Made by a program: the position numbers and the translations under genes
Shown here: one piece after another, positions 24,605 through 33,716 of the stretch
How positions within the stretch are numbered: position 1 is the first letter of the stretch
Layout of the letters: every line of letters starts with the position of its first letter
Assembly: GCA_045643465.1 (NCBI GenBank)
Contig: JAZUKV010000030.1
Span: 1-49,932, forward strand
From: CAG-492 sp045643465
GTDB taxonomy: Bacteria > Bacillota > Clostridia > TANB77 > CAG-508
Direction of reading: 5' to 3'
DNA: 49,932 bases
The notes under the pieces: model-generated
What the model saw: only the letters and a program-made list of their open reading frames with translations
What the model was told of the DNA's origin: nothing
Databases searched by the model: none

Positions 24605-25237
24605 TTATTTTACTTCCATTTTTTCTTTTTTACTTTCTGAATCATCTTCATTTTCTATAAATCTAATCTTAGCACTTGCTAATTGACCCGCTTCGGTTTT
24701 TTCTAATTTTAAATTTGAATTAATTAATAATCTATAATCTCCATATTCCCATATGAAAAACCATAATGCCAATAATATTAGCTCTGATATAACTGGACTT
24801 ATTGAAAAATATTGAATTCCTATTAATACTAATACTGTTAATACACCTAATGCTAACAATTTATAAGCTTTACGATTATTAATCCTTATATCAAATTCTT
24901 TATCTTCAAGTTTTAATCCAAAATAATTTTTAATTACATCAGTTATCACTTCTTGCTCTTCTTCTGTAAATTCCACACCACATATTTCTATTACAATACC
25001 TGTTTCTAATGGTATGTATTCAACACATTCTTCTATATAATCTGCAAATTCTGGATTTATCCATTCATATTCTTTTATTGAATATCTTGATATTATATCA
25101 TCTATAGAGTTTACTTTTATTGTAATATATGCTTCTCCTTTTTCCATATAATATTTCTTTACAAATTTGTTATAATTGAATTTTGCATTTTTAAACTTTT
25201 TTAAATTCTTTTTTTGTTTTTTAGTATATTTTTTCAT
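24605..25237 (-). CDS. Two-helix membrane protein, unknown
   Basis: The ~210-residue protein has a very basic N-terminus (MKKYTKKQKKNLKKFKNAK), a soluble alpha/beta region to ~125 with acidic patches, two hydrophobic helices at ~128-150 and ~153-168, and a charged tail. I start at the ATG at 25235-25237 because GGAGATGG lies just upstream; an ATG 9 nt earlier falls inside that site. It sits 18 nt after mscS on the same strand. I do not recognise the family. Confidence 0.65.
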   Translation of the reverse strand: MKKYTKKQKKNLKKFKNAKFNYNKFVKKYYMEKGEAYITIKVNSIDDIISRYSIKEYEWINPEFADYIEECVEYIPLETGIVIEICGVEFTEEEQEVITDVIKNYFGLKLEDKEFDIRINNRKAYKLLALGVLTVLVLIGIQYFSISPVISELILLALWFFIWEYGDYRLLINSNLKLEKTEAGQLASAKIRFIENEDDSESKKEKMEVK

Positions 25238-25255
25238 TAGTTCCATCTCCTTTTC

Positions 25256-26041
25256 CTATTTATTGTGTATATCAATTTGCTTATATGGTATTTCTATTTT
25301 ATTTTTATCAAGCTCTATTTTTATAATTCTGTTTGCATCACGTATTGCTTGAAATTTTAAATCTGGTTTACATTGAAATCTAATTTTATAATAAATTGCT
25401 GAATCTCCAAATTCTTTTATTCCTTTATATTCTAAATCAGATATATTTTCAACTATAGCTATTTTATTAATGATATTTCCTATCATTTTTTCCATTTTTT
25501 TAGTATCTTCCTCATATGGTAAAGGAATGTCAATATCTACCAACGTTGAAATTACTAATGCATCACTAATATTTCTATTTGCTATAACATATACGTTGTT
25601 AGCCAACGTATCTCTTAATTTTGTAACTTTTAATCCGATTTCTATTACTTTTCCTTCTATATTGTTTATCTTTACAACATCACCAACAGAAAAATAGTCA
25701 TCTACTATAATATTAAATCCCATAATTATATCTTTCAAAGCATCTTGTAAAGCAAGTCCAGCTATTACAGAAACTAATCCTAATCCTGTTATTATTGATG
25801 TTACATTTACACCATTAATCTGTAAAACTGTTACTAAAACTATTATTAATATAATATATTTAAATATATTGTTAAATAATCTCGCATACGTTTTTCTTTT
25901 TCTTGTCATTTGGTGACTTCTTTTGTCCATAATGCTATTGATAATTTTTTTACTAATTAAATAAATAACAATTCCTACAACTATAACTATTGCTGATATG
26001 TATATATTTTTGTTAGTAATAATATTCATAAAAAACTCCAT
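25256..26041 (-). CDS. mscS: Small-conductance mechanosensitive channel (MscS family)
   Basis: The 261-residue protein has three N-terminal helices (~10-30, ~55-76, ~80-105), the third being the Gly/Ala-rich pore helix TGLGLVSVIAGLALQDALKDIIMG. The beta domain follows: IIVDDYFSVGDVVKINNIEGKVIEIGLKVTKLRD and VIANRNIS, the MscS signature. The cytosolic cage end is present but short. GAGGAGAAAATT precedes the ATG. It releases osmolytes on hypo-osmotic shock at the cell membrane. Confidence 0.93.
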   Translation of the reverse strand: MEFFMNIITNKNIYISAIVIVVGIVIYLISKKIINSIMDKRSHQMTRKRKTYARLFNNIFKYIILIIVLVTVLQINGVNVTSIITGLGLVSVIAGLALQDALKDIIMGFNIIVDDYFSVGDVVKINNIEGKVIEIGLKVTKLRDTLANNVYVIANRNISDALVISTLVDIDIPLPYEEDTKKMEKMIGNIINKIAIVENISDLEYKGIKEFGDSAIYYKIRFQCKPDLKFQAIRDANRIIKIELDKNKIEIPYKQIDIHNK

Positions 26042-26129
26042 AATTTTCTCCTCTACTCTTTTTATTTATATAATTGTATCAAAAAAAGAGAAAGTTTAAA
26101 AGATATTTTCTTTTCTTTCTCTTTCTATT

Positions 26130-27014
26130 TTAATTTGCGCATTCGCCCTTTAACTTTTCTAAATCATCTTTTGAAAATTCATAATTCTTTTTACAAAATT
26201 TGCATTGAACTTCTGCTTTTCCATCTGAATTTATTATATTATCAAGCTCTTTTTTTCCTAATGAAATTAAACCTTTTTCTATTCTTGATTTTTTGCAATC
26301 ACATTTATATTCTGGTTTTAATTCATCATTATAGAAAAATATTGTTCCATCTCCTGCTATTAATCCTGCAATATCCTCCAAAGATTTTCCATCTTCCAAT
26401 AATTTGCTAATAGGTGGCATAGATCTTAAATTTTGCTCTAATGATGTTATATCATCTTCTGTTGCATCTGGCATTAATTGAACTAAATAGCCTCCTGCAC
26501 TTTTTACTCCATTTTTATCTACTAAAACACCTAATGCTACTGCAGTTGGTACTTGTTCTGATTTTGCAAAATATTCAGTAAAATCTTCTGCAATTTCTCC
26601 TGAAACTAGTGGGGTCATACCAACATATGGCTCTTTTAATCCTATATCTTTTATTATATATAGCATTCCATCTTTTCCTACTGCTGATCCAACATCTAAT
26701 TTTCCATTTGACTTTAATGGTAAATCTACTGACGGATTTTTTATATATGCTTTAACATTTGCTTGTTTATCTGCAACAACAATCATTGTATCTATAGGAC
26801 CATTTGATTTTATTTGTAATGTTACTTTTTCATTCTCTTCTTTAAAATTACTTCCTAATAAACTTCCTATTGTTAACAATCTTCCTAATGCTGCGGTTGT
26901 AACTGGACTTAAATCATGTATTTTTCTTGCTTCTTCTACAAGATTTGTAGAATTTATGCATTTAATACTAACTTTTCCTTCGTAAGCTATACATTTTAAC
27001 AATCTATCTTCCAT
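26130..27014 (-). CDS. hslO: Redox-regulated chaperone Hsp33
   Basis: The 294-residue protein is an Hsp33 holdase. The N-terminal domain has TTAALGRLLTIGSLLGSNFK and GPIDTMIVVADKQANVKAYIKNP. The C-terminal zinc redox switch has C238-x-C240 (CDC) and C271-x2-C274 (CKFC). These cysteines release zinc under oxidative stress and expose the chaperone surface. The length is normal. It is separated from mscS by an AT-rich 88 bp and from the MBL gene by 62 bp. Confidence 0.95.
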   Translation of the reverse strand: MEDRLLKCIAYEGKVSIKCINSTNLVEEARKIHDLSPVTTAALGRLLTIGSLLGSNFKEENEKVTLQIKSNGPIDTMIVVADKQANVKAYIKNPSVDLPLKSNGKLDVGSAVGKDGMLYIIKDIGLKEPYVGMTPLVSGEIAEDFTEYFAKSEQVPTAVALGVLVDKNGVKSAGGYLVQLMPDATEDDITSLEQNLRSMPPISKLLEDGKSLEDIAGLIAGDGTIFFYNDELKPEYKCDCKKSRIEKGLISLGKKELDNIINSDGKAEVQCKFCKKNYEFSKDDLEKLKGECAN

Positions 27015-27076
27015 TTCTTCATTCCTTTCAAAATCTTGTATATTTTATCAGAATTTCTGCTATATTTCAAGTCTAG

Positions 27077-27901
27077 TTATTTTAATTCTATTTCATCTAA
27101 ATCATCTGGAACATATACTTTTCCTTCATAATATTTTTTAGCATCTTCTTCAAAAATTTGTTTTCGGTTTTCAAGTTCAAATGGCACATCTTCAGACTTA
27201 ATATGTGAAAGTATCAAATTCTTAACATTTAGATTTTGTGCTATTGTAGAAATATATCTTACTGTACTGTGATGATGTTTTTCCATAGGATTATATCGTT
27301 CTCCTTCTTCCCCTGCCATAAAAGCATCTGCCAAAAGCCATTCACAATCTTCTACATATTTTTTTGAATTTTCGTTATAACATTCATCTCCTAAAAACAC
27401 AAACTTTTTATTTTTCTCATAATACATGTAAAATCCAAACTGCTTTACCTTTGAAGCATTAATATCAAAAAATTTTACTTTCCTATTAAGAATAATAGCC
27501 TCATCTTCAGATTTTACTTCTATTAACTTTATCTGATCTCCTATCAAGTTGTAAAATTTGGGTGGCAATACACATTTTGACATAATATCAATTGCATTTA
27601 TAACTTCATCATTTCCATATATTTTGATAATACTTTTTGTGTTCAATTCCCCATAAAAATATGCCCTACAAATCATTCTTAAAACCCAAATAATACCCAA
27701 TATGTGATCTGTATGAGTATGCGTGATAAAAATATTTGTTATATTTGTTATTTTGATATTTTTACTTTTTAATTGTTTTAAAATTCCATTTCCTCCTCCA
27801 CAATCTATAAGAAAATGCTCTTCTCCTTCAGAAATAGTAAAACATGTATTATAGCAATTTAAAGATATTGCATCTGCTGTTCCCAAAATATTTAATTTCA
27901 T
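27077..27901 (-). CDS. MBL-fold metallo-hydrolase (RNase Z-like)
   Basis: The ~274-residue protein has the metallo-beta-lactamase fold: LNILGTADA at the start, DCGGGNGILK, and the metal motif THTHTDHILGIIWVL (HxHxDH). VFLGDECY and LILSHIKSED supply later ligands. Its shape resembles the RNase Z/YycJ/CPSF-like and phosphodiesterase branches. No exosite arm is evident, so tRNA 3' processing is uncertain. I use the ATG at 27899-27901, with AAAAGAGGTAATAAT upstream; a start 18 nt earlier is possible. It lies divergent from the acidic orphan at 28044. Confidence 0.82.
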   Translation of the reverse strand: MKLNILGTADAISLNCYNTCFTISEGEEHFLIDCGGGNGILKQLKSKNIKITNITNIFITHTHTDHILGIIWVLRMICRAYFYGELNTKSIIKIYGNDEVINAIDIMSKCVLPPKFYNLIGDQIKLIEVKSEDEAIILNRKVKFFDINASKVKQFGFYMYYEKNKKFVFLGDECYNENSKKYVEDCEWLLADAFMAGEEGERYNPMEKHHHSTVRYISTIAQNLNVKNLILSHIKSEDVPFELENRKQIFEEDAKKYYEGKVYVPDDLDEIELK

Positions 27902-27967
27902 ATTATTACCTCTTTTCATTCAAATAATTTTATCATCAATTTAAGTTCTTTTCAAGCATTCATATAA

Positions 27968-27996
27968 TTGACATATTAATATTATTTTGTTATAAT
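27968..27996 (+). promoter_or_regulatory. Promoter of the orphan gene at 28044
   Basis: TTGACA (27968-27973) and TATAAT (27991-27996) with a 17-bp spacer form a full-consensus sigma-A promoter, ~48 bp upstream of the start codon. Confidence 0.85.
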
Positions 27997-28043
27997 AATT
28001 CTATTGTTTTTTAAACAAAATTTTTATAAGGGACGTGATTTGT

Positions 28044-28385
28044 ATGACTGAAAAATACAAATATACATGTTTATCCGAATTAACAGAATTACCAAGAACA
28101 GGTGCATTCATTGTTGGCTTAGAATGTTTCTACGCTAATAATGGAAACGTTACAGATTCAATATTTTTGTCTGAAAATACTATCCAGGCAAAAATAGGTG
28201 AAGCTCGGGATTCTTTAGGCCTTCCACCAGGTGTGAAATTTTATTATGACGACATCAATCTCATTGATCCTTATGCGACTAATGATAATGGCAAAATTCT
28301 CACAACTGAAGAAGCTTTGGCAGAATTAGACAATGAAGAGCAAGATGATTTAACTTCATTTCGGGAGTTTCTCCAAAATGATTAA
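28044..28385 (+). CDS. Acidic orphan protein, unknown
   Basis: The 113-residue protein is soluble and strongly acidic (C-terminal EEALAELDNEEQDDLTSF). It contains ENTIQAKIGEARDSLGLPPGVKFYYDDINLIDPY and has no leader or membrane helix. I recognise no domain. It starts at the ATG at 28044 after GGGACGTGATTTGT. It has its own consensus promoter and its own terminator, so it is monocistronic. Codons such as CGG, CTC, GGC and GCG are more frequent than in the neighbours, hinting at transfer or a different expression class. Confidence 0.75.
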   Translation: MTEKYKYTCLSELTELPRTGAFIVGLECFYANNGNVTDSIFLSENTIQAKIGEARDSLGLPPGVKFYYDDINLIDPYATNDNGKILTTEEALAELDNEEQDDLTSFREFLQND

Positions 28386-28391
28386 ATCCAC

Positions 28392-28438
28392 AAAATGAAA
28401 AAAGGTATGTTTTAACACATACTTTTTTTCATTTTTTT
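28392..28438. terminator. Bidirectional terminator between the orphan and alkD
   Basis: A 19-bp stem with one G-U pair, left arm 28392-28410 and right arm 28417-28435 (core GGTATGT/ACATACT), is flanked by A- and T-runs. It serves two convergent genes, and the alkD stop codon lies in its loop. Confidence 0.9.
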
Positions 28439-29113
28439 AATCAATTCTTTTTCTTCACTTGATATCCTATAAGATTCAATAATTTTTTGTAATGCCTTAT
28501 TATACGTCCAACTATCTATTCTCGTATTTTTCAAAAATTCTAACGTTTGCTTTTTTTCCTTAATATACGCAATTGAAATCAACCATGCTATTGCCATTTT
28601 TGCATAATATCCCTCATTTTTAATCAGCTCTATCTGCTCAAATATTTTACTTAAATATTGTGAATTTATGAAATATGACAAGTACATAACTATTGCAAAT
28701 CTAATCTCATATTCTTTATTCGAATTTATATATTTTTGTAAAAAATTCCACATCTCATTTATATATTTCTTAGTAATTTTTAAACTAGAGCATGTAATAT
28801 CACAAACTGCCCAATTATCTATATATGGTATAAATTTTTCTAATTGTGTAAACGTATCCTCTAGTGTCATTTTCGAAGTTCCTATAATAATTCCTTTAAG
28901 CATAATTTCTTCATAATACTTTATATCTTTTGAATTTAGAAATTTTGTATAATCCTCTTTTATAAGTTCCTTTGCATATTCTCTTATTTCAGGTATTCTA
29001 ACTCCAATAATTTCATAATTACAAGTATTACACAAAGTACCATGAAATTCTTTGTATTTTAAGTCTTGCAATTTAAGTAAATTCATTCTAATTTCTCTAC
29101 ATAATTTATCCAT
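28412..29113 (-). CDS. DNA alkylation repair protein (AlkD family)
   Basis: The 233-residue all-helical protein matches AlkD-type HEAT-repeat glycosylases. Features are VRIPEIREYAKELIKEDY, EEIMLKGIIIG, the hallmark YIDNWAVCDITCS, then RFAIVMYLSYFI, GYYAKMAIAWLISIAYI and NKALQKIIESYRIS. AlkD excises positively charged alkyl purines without base flipping. The length is normal. Its start overlaps the end of the upstream GNAT gene by 8 nt, so the two are cotranscribed. Confidence 0.9.
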   Translation of the reverse strand: MDKLCREIRMNLLKLQDLKYKEFHGTLCNTCNYEIIGVRIPEIREYAKELIKEDYTKFLNSKDIKYYEEIMLKGIIIGTSKMTLEDTFTQLEKFIPYIDNWAVCDITCSSLKITKKYINEMWNFLQKYINSNKEYEIRFAIVMYLSYFINSQYLSKIFEQIELIKNEGYYAKMAIAWLISIAYIKEKKQTLEFLKNTRIDSWTYNKALQKIIESYRISSEEKELIKKMKKSMC

Positions 29114-29585
29114 TTTTCATCTCTTCCACATCTATTTTTAATCTTAATTTACGCTCTAACTCCTTAAATCCTGCCTTATGATATAAATTTAAAGCTGCAA
29201 CATTATTTTCATATACTTCTAAATTAAGATATTTTACATCCCTATCCATACACCATTTTTTAGCACTATTTATTAATTGAGTTGCAATTCCTTTATTTCT
29301 ATATTCAGATTCCACATATAATCCATCTAATAAGGCTTCATGTTCAATCATCGGTCCATTATCAACAGTAGTTATTCTACAAAATAGATATCCAACTATA
29401 ACTTCGTTATCTTTCGCAACTATAATCACATTCATAGAATTATTATAAAAATTTTCAAACCATTCACTAACTTTATAATTTTCATTTATATTTTCATTAA
29501 ATTCTTTTTCACTTTTTATTAGCTTTGTTAATAATTCATTACATTTTATTGCTTCTTCATAATTATTTACAAATTCAATATTCAT
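29106..29585 (-). CDS. GNAT family N-acetyltransferase
   Basis: The 159-residue single-domain GNAT has an N-terminal strand (IEFVNNYEEAIKCNELLTKL) and the acetyl-CoA motif LYVESEYRNKGIATQLINSAKKWC around residues 92-115. LNLEVYENNVAALNLYHKAGFKELERKLRL is the C-terminal motif B. The start at 29583-29585 follows AGAGGTTGAG. It overlaps alkD by 8 nt. The substrate is unknown. It is unrelated in detail to the GNAT at 4947. Confidence 0.88.
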   Translation of the reverse strand: MNIEFVNNYEEAIKCNELLTKLIKSEKEFNENINENYKVSEWFENFYNNSMNVIIVAKDNEVIVGYLFCRITTVDNGPMIEHEALLDGLYVESEYRNKGIATQLINSAKKWCMDRDVKYLNLEVYENNVAALNLYHKAGFKELERKLRLKIDVEEMKNG

Positions 29586-29667
29586 AAAATATCTCAACCT
29601 CTCATAAATTATTAGTATTATCTTATATTAAAATCAAAAATTTTTCAATACTATTAAAATATCGTAC

Positions 29668-29696
29668 TTGCAAACAAAATACTGTTAATATATAAT
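29668..29696 (+). promoter_or_regulatory. pepV promoter
   Basis: TTGCAA (29668-29673) and TATAAT (29691-29696) with a 17-bp spacer, 18 bp before the pepV start. AAAGGAGG follows for ribosome binding. Confidence 0.75.
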
Positions 29697-29714
29697 TCGC
29701 CAAAGGAGGTACTT

Positions 29715-31112
29715 ATGATAAGTAAATTTTTAGAAGAAAATAATAAAAATATTATAAATAATATTTGCGATTTAATAAAAATACCTAGTGTTTCAGATGA
29801 ATCTACCGCTACTGAAAATATGCCATTTGGTAAGAATTGCTCTGATGCATTAAACTATGTTTTAAATTTAGCCAATTTTATGGGATTTAGAACAAAAAAT
29901 ATAGATGGTTATTGTGGTTACATTGAATTCGGAGAAGGCATTGAATTGCTTGGTATTATAGGGCATTTAGACGTTGTCCCTGGTGGCGATGGTTGGACTA
30001 AATGTACACCTTTTAATCCTATTATCGAGAATAATAAACTATATGGTAGAGGTGCAATAGATGACAAGGGCCCTGTCATTGCAGCTCTTTATGCTATGAA
30101 ATATGTAATGGAAACTATGAATGTACATAAAAGAGTTCGACTTATTTTAGGCTTAAACGAAGAATCCTCTTGGAAATGTATTGAATATTATAAATCTCAT
30201 GAAGAACTTCCAACTTTAGGATTTAGCCCAGATGCTGATTTTCCGTGTATTTATGCAGAGAAAGGATTTCTAAATGCATTTATAGAATCAACATATTATT
30301 CATCTGAATGCATTATATTAAAAAGTTTAATTTGTGATAATGCAATTAATATAGTTCCTAAATATGCTGAAGCATCTATAGAAATAAAAGAAATGAACAT
30401 GGATATTTTAGTTTCAACCATAAATGAATTAATTATTCAAAATAACTTTCACATTGAATTAGAAAATATTGATGAGCATTCTTTAAAAATAAAATCTTAT
30501 GGAGTTGCAGCACATAGTGCCCACCCCGAATTAGGTGTTAACGCATTATCAAGATTAATAATTTTATTAAATAAAATTTTTTGTTGTTATGGAATAGAAA
30601 TTCCGATTTTCAAATTTATTGATGAAAAAATAAATACATCATACAATGGAGAGCTACTTAATGCTAACTGTACAGATGAATCTGGAATATTAACATTAAA
30701 TGTAAGCAACTTATCTTTTGTTAATAATACAATTTCAATCGGATTAAATTTAAGAATCCCTGCAACAATATATTCAGCAATTATAAAGCAAAAACTTAAT
30801 GATGCAATTTTGGAATATACTGATATTACTATAAATTTTACTGATGAAAAGGAATCTTTATATATTTCTAAAAATGATCCTTTAGTTACTACACTTTGTG
30901 AAATATTCAATGAAGTTACTGGGCAAAATGCAGAGCCTATCACTATAGGTGGAACTACATATGCCAAGGCCTTCAAAAATGTAGTTTCATTTGGGTGTAA
31001 TATGCCTGGAAAAATTGACTTATGCCATCAAGCTGATGAATATATTGATTTGCAAGATTTGTTCACTTCAATTGAAATTTTTATAAAAGCAATAAAAAAG
31101 TTATCTGAATAA
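29715..31112 (+). CDS. pepV: M20-family dipeptidase PepV/Sapep
   Basis: The 465-residue zinc/manganese dipeptidase has the M20 motifs in order. IIGHLDVVPGGDGW is first, then LYGRGAIDDKGPVIAALYA with the bridging Asp, LGLNEESSW with the catalytic Glu pair, FSPDADFP, and a lid domain with GVAAHSAHPELGVNAL. IGGTTYAKAF near 417 and a C-terminal DLCHQADEYI complete the metal and substrate site. The length fits PepV (~465-470). It hydrolyses dipeptides in the cytosol. It is monocistronic and ends just before the large palindrome at 31133-31190. Confidence 0.95.
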   Translation: MISKFLEENNKNIINNICDLIKIPSVSDESTATENMPFGKNCSDALNYVLNLANFMGFRTKNIDGYCGYIEFGEGIELLGIIGHLDVVPGGDGWTKCTPFNPIIENNKLYGRGAIDDKGPVIAALYAMKYVMETMNVHKRVRLILGLNEESSWKCIEYYKSHEELPTLGFSPDADFPCIYAEKGFLNAFIESTYYSSECIILKSLICDNAINIVPKYAEASIEIKEMNMDILVSTINELIIQNNFHIELENIDEHSLKIKSYGVAAHSAHPELGVNALSRLIILLNKIFCCYGIEIPIFKFIDEKINTSYNGELLNANCTDESGILTLNVSNLSFVNNTISIGLNLRIPATIYSAIIKQKLNDAILEYTDITINFTDEKESLYISKNDPLVTTLCEIFNEVTGQNAEPITIGGTTYAKAFKNVVSFGCNMPGKIDLCHQADEYIDLQDLFTSIEIFIKAIKKLSE

Positions 31113-31132
31113 GAGGTAGGAAACAAGAAACA

Positions 31133-31190
31133 GGAAACCGGGACGGTTCTAAATTCCACTTTTGTGGAATTTAAAACCGTCCCGGTTTCC
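31133..31190. repeat. Dispersed palindromic element C, head-to-head pair
   Basis: Two copies of the dispersed element face each other to make a 27-bp stem with one mismatch (31133-31159 with 31164-31190) around a TTTT loop. The stem contains GGGACGGTT/AACCGTCCC. Lying between convergent pepV and pdp, it may also act as their transcription stop. Confidence 0.85.
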
Positions 31191-31202
31191 ACCCCGTTTT
31201 CT

Positions 31203-32504
31203 TTATTTTATTACTCCTAATATATGCTTTTCTTTTTCCACAATATCCTTAGAGATTTCATAACATTTTTTTAGATCTTCAACAGCAGTATTTCCAATGT
31301 TTTGATCATCTGCATGGATATACCCCAAAACATCGCCTTTTAAAACTTCATCCCCAATTTTTTTATTAATAATAATTCCAACTTTATTATTAATTATATC
31401 TTCTTTTTTGATTCTTCCTGCACCTAACATGCATGATATTAATCCAATTTTTTCATTATTCATCGATTTTACAAATCCTGATTGCTCTGAAATCACCGGA
31501 GTAATAAATTTAGCTTTTTCAAATTTTGAAACATCTTCAATATATGAAACATCTCCTCCTTGATTTTTCACAAGCTCTTTAAATTTATTTAATGCCTTTC
31601 CATTATTAATACTTTCCATTATTTTTTTCTTATTTTCCTCGATATCATCACCTTTACCTGCAAGTTTAATCATGTAACTTCCAAGTGTTAATACAATTTC
31701 TTTTACATCTTCTTGTATTTTTCCATTTAATGCTTCTACAGCTTCAATTACTTCTAAAGAATTTCCCACTGAATATCCAATTGGTTGATTCATATTTGTT
31801 AAAATGCATACAGTTTCTTTATTTGATAAATTTCCTATATCTATCATAGTCTTAGACAATTTTGTTGCATCTTCTATATTCTTCATAAATGCACCACTTC
31901 CAACTGTAACTTCTAAAACAATTTTTTCAGCACCAGCAGCTATTTTTTTACTCATAACACTAGATGCTATTAATGGAATATTATCAACACATGAAATTGT
32001 ATCTCTTAATGCATATAATTTTTTATCTGCTGGAGCTAAATTTAAAGTTTGTCCCATCAAACTTATTCCAATATTTTTTACATTTTCAATAAATTCGTCT
32101 ATTGAAATTTTTGTATTATACCCAGGAATTGACTCTAACTTGTCAATAGTACCTCCTGTAAAACCTAAACCTCTTCCTGACATTTTAGCTGCTGGAACAC
32201 CTAAAGAAGCAATAATTGGTAATAAAATTAATGTGATTTTATCTCCTATTCCTCCTGTACTATGCTTATCTACAACTGTTCCAAGATCTGATAAATCTAA
32301 TACTTCTCCTGAATTTGCCATTGCCAATGTTAGATTAGTTATTTCTTCCTTGTTCATTCCATTAATGTAAATTGCCATAACCAATGCAGCTGCTTGATAA
32401 TCAGTAATTTTATCACTAGTATAACTTTCTATAAAATATTCTATTTCTTCTTTAGATAGCTCTTTTTTATCTCTCTTTTTTGCTATTATTTCTAATATAT
32501 TCAT
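31203..32504 (-). CDS. pdp: Pyrimidine-nucleoside phosphorylase
   Basis: The 433-residue protein phosphorolyses uridine/thymidine/deoxyuridine in nucleoside salvage. The glycosyltransferase family 3 pattern is plain: LSKEEIEYFIESYTSDKITDYQAAALVMAIY, VDKHSTGGIGDKITLILLPI, AKMSGRGLGFTGGTIDKLESI and YALRDTISCVDNIPLIASSVMSKKIAAG. The C-terminal biotinyl-like domain has GYIHADDQ. The start at 32502-32504 follows ATGGAGGATTTACAA. The longer frame to 32552 would translate repeat D. It is downstream of rnhB. Confidence 0.95.
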   Translation of the reverse strand: MNILEIIAKKRDKKELSKEEIEYFIESYTSDKITDYQAAALVMAIYINGMNKEEITNLTLAMANSGEVLDLSDLGTVVDKHSTGGIGDKITLILLPIIASLGVPAAKMSGRGLGFTGGTIDKLESIPGYNTKISIDEFIENVKNIGISLMGQTLNLAPADKKLYALRDTISCVDNIPLIASSVMSKKIAAGAEKIVLEVTVGSGAFMKNIEDATKLSKTMIDIGNLSNKETVCILTNMNQPIGYSVGNSLEVIEAVEALNGKIQEDVKEIVLTLGSYMIKLAGKGDDIEENKKKIMESINNGKALNKFKELVKNQGGDVSYIEDVSKFEKAKFITPVISEQSGFVKSMNNEKIGLISCMLGAGRIKKEDIINNKVGIIINKKIGDEVLKGDVLGYIHADDQNIGNTAVEDLKKCYEISKDIVEKEKHILGVIK

Positions 32505-32523
32505 TTGTAAATCCTCCATAAAA

Positions 32524-32551
32524 GTGGAAAAGAGAACCGTCCCCAATTCCA
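32524..32551. repeat. Dispersed palindromic element D
   Basis: GTGGAAAA, then GAGAACCGTCCCC and AATTCCA. It sits in the 52-nt gap between rnhB and pdp, in the pdp leader. Confidence 0.75.
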
Positions 32552-32556
32552 TTTTT

Positions 32557-33189
32557 TTATTTTTCTATAATATTTTTAACAAAACTTAGTCTATGTAATG
32601 GACATAGTCCATTTTCTTTTATTGCTGCTATATGGCTTGCTGTTCCATATCCTTTGTGCTTTTCGAAACCATATTGAGGATATATTTGATCCCATTGGCG
32701 CATTATTCTGTCCCTTGTAACTTTTGCTATAATTGAAGCTGCTGCTATTGAATAGCTTTTGGCATCACCTTTTATTATCGATCTATATTGAACTCCACAT
32801 GTATCTATATTTGTTAATGCATCAACTAATATAACATCTGGCTTTGTCTTTAATGATCTTACCGCTTCTGTTAATCCTGCTTTTGTTGCGTTTAAAATAT
32901 TTATTCTGTCTATTTCTTTTTGATCTACAATTCCAACTCCATAAGCTATAGCTTCATTTATAATTTGATCATATAAAAGCTCCCTCTTCTTTTCTGAAAC
33001 TTTTTTTGAATCATTTACACCTTCTATTATAGAGTCTTTTGGCATTATTACTGCTGCTACAACAACAGGACCTGCTAATGGCCCTCTTCCAGCTTCATCA
33101 ATTCCGCAAACATATTCATAACCCTCTTCAAATACAGATTTATCTATTTCTTTTAATATTGTTAGTCTTTCTAATTCTTTTTCTTTCAT
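32557..33189 (-). CDS. rnhB: Ribonuclease HII
   Basis: The 210-residue protein removes ribonucleotides from RNA-DNA hybrids. The acidic active site is present: Asp-Glu in VCGIDEAGRGPLAGPVV near residue 30, DALTNI and GDAKSYSIAAASIIAKVTRD (GDAxxxSIAAASIxAKVxRD signature). PQYGFEKHKGYGTASHIAAI and PLHRLSF complete the RNase HII domain. The length is standard. It is cotranscribed with the upstream TM protein (10-nt gap) and probably with pdp. Confidence 0.96.
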   Translation of the reverse strand: MKEKELERLTILKEIDKSVFEEGYEYVCGIDEAGRGPLAGPVVVAAVIMPKDSIIEGVNDSKKVSEKKRELLYDQIINEAIAYGVGIVDQKEIDRINILNATKAGLTEAVRSLKTKPDVILVDALTNIDTCGVQYRSIIKGDAKSYSIAAASIIAKVTRDRIMRQWDQIYPQYGFEKHKGYGTASHIAAIKENGLCPLHRLSFVKNIIEK

Positions 33190-33199
33190 TTGTATCCCT

Positions 33200-33709
33200 C
33201 TATTCTACACTATTATCTTTCTCTTGATCCTGATTTTGATTATCAATCTCTTCTAATATATTTGATACTTTGTACTCAACTTTGTTGTCTATTGTTATCC
33301 CCTTCGTATATATTATTTCCCCATCTTCATAATTTACAATATATAAATTGTCTTCAACATTTTTTAGCTCTGTCCTAATTCCCATTGTTTCAAAATCTTG
33401 TACTGCTAATATATAATATTTATCAAACTTACTTTCTTCTATTTCTATTGTTTTTAATAAATTTTTAATATCCTCATTTTCTGACTCTGAAACTTTTTTT
33501 CCAATAAAATCTTCTGTATTATCTTTTACATCTGATTTTCCCTTTATTAATTTTATCTTTGCTTGTACCAATAATAAATCTGTTTTTACATCATTATCAA
33601 CTTTTTTAACAAACATTTCTTTGATATATTTAAATGCTACTACACCTATACAAATTATTATTGCAATTATTATTATAAATTTAAATGCTCTAAATATACT
33701 ACTTCTCAT
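33200..33709 (-). CDS. Single-pass membrane protein, unknown
   Basis: The 169-residue protein has one N-terminal helix (~9-31, FRAFKFIIIIAIIICIGVVAF) and a soluble Lys/Asp-rich domain with LLLVQAKIKLIKGKS, a helical stretch and strands NLYIVNYEDGEIIYTKGI. It probably faces outward. The architecture recalls pilin-like or secreted accessory proteins, but I do not recognise it. I take the ATG at 33707-33709. A 17-codon extension would begin with TTG inside the -10/start region of the promoter. GGAGA lies 20 nt upstream, bridged by a small hairpin. rnhB follows after 10 nt. Confidence 0.65.
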   Translation of the reverse strand: MRSSIFRAFKFIIIIAIIICIGVVAFKYIKEMFVKKVDNDVKTDLLLVQAKIKLIKGKSDVKDNTEDFIGKKVSESENEDIKNLLKTIEIEESKFDKYYILAVQDFETMGIRTELKNVEDNLYIVNYEDGEIIYTKGITIDNKVEYKVSNILEEIDNQNQDQEKDNSVE

Positions 33710-33716
33710 ATTTTTT

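Noticed and set aside
24605..24640. Long plus-strand open frames opposite real genes (for example at 16647, 24320, 26135)
   Set aside because: They are Leu/Phe/Ile-rich shadows of AT-rich genes on the other strand, without ribosome binding sites or domains.
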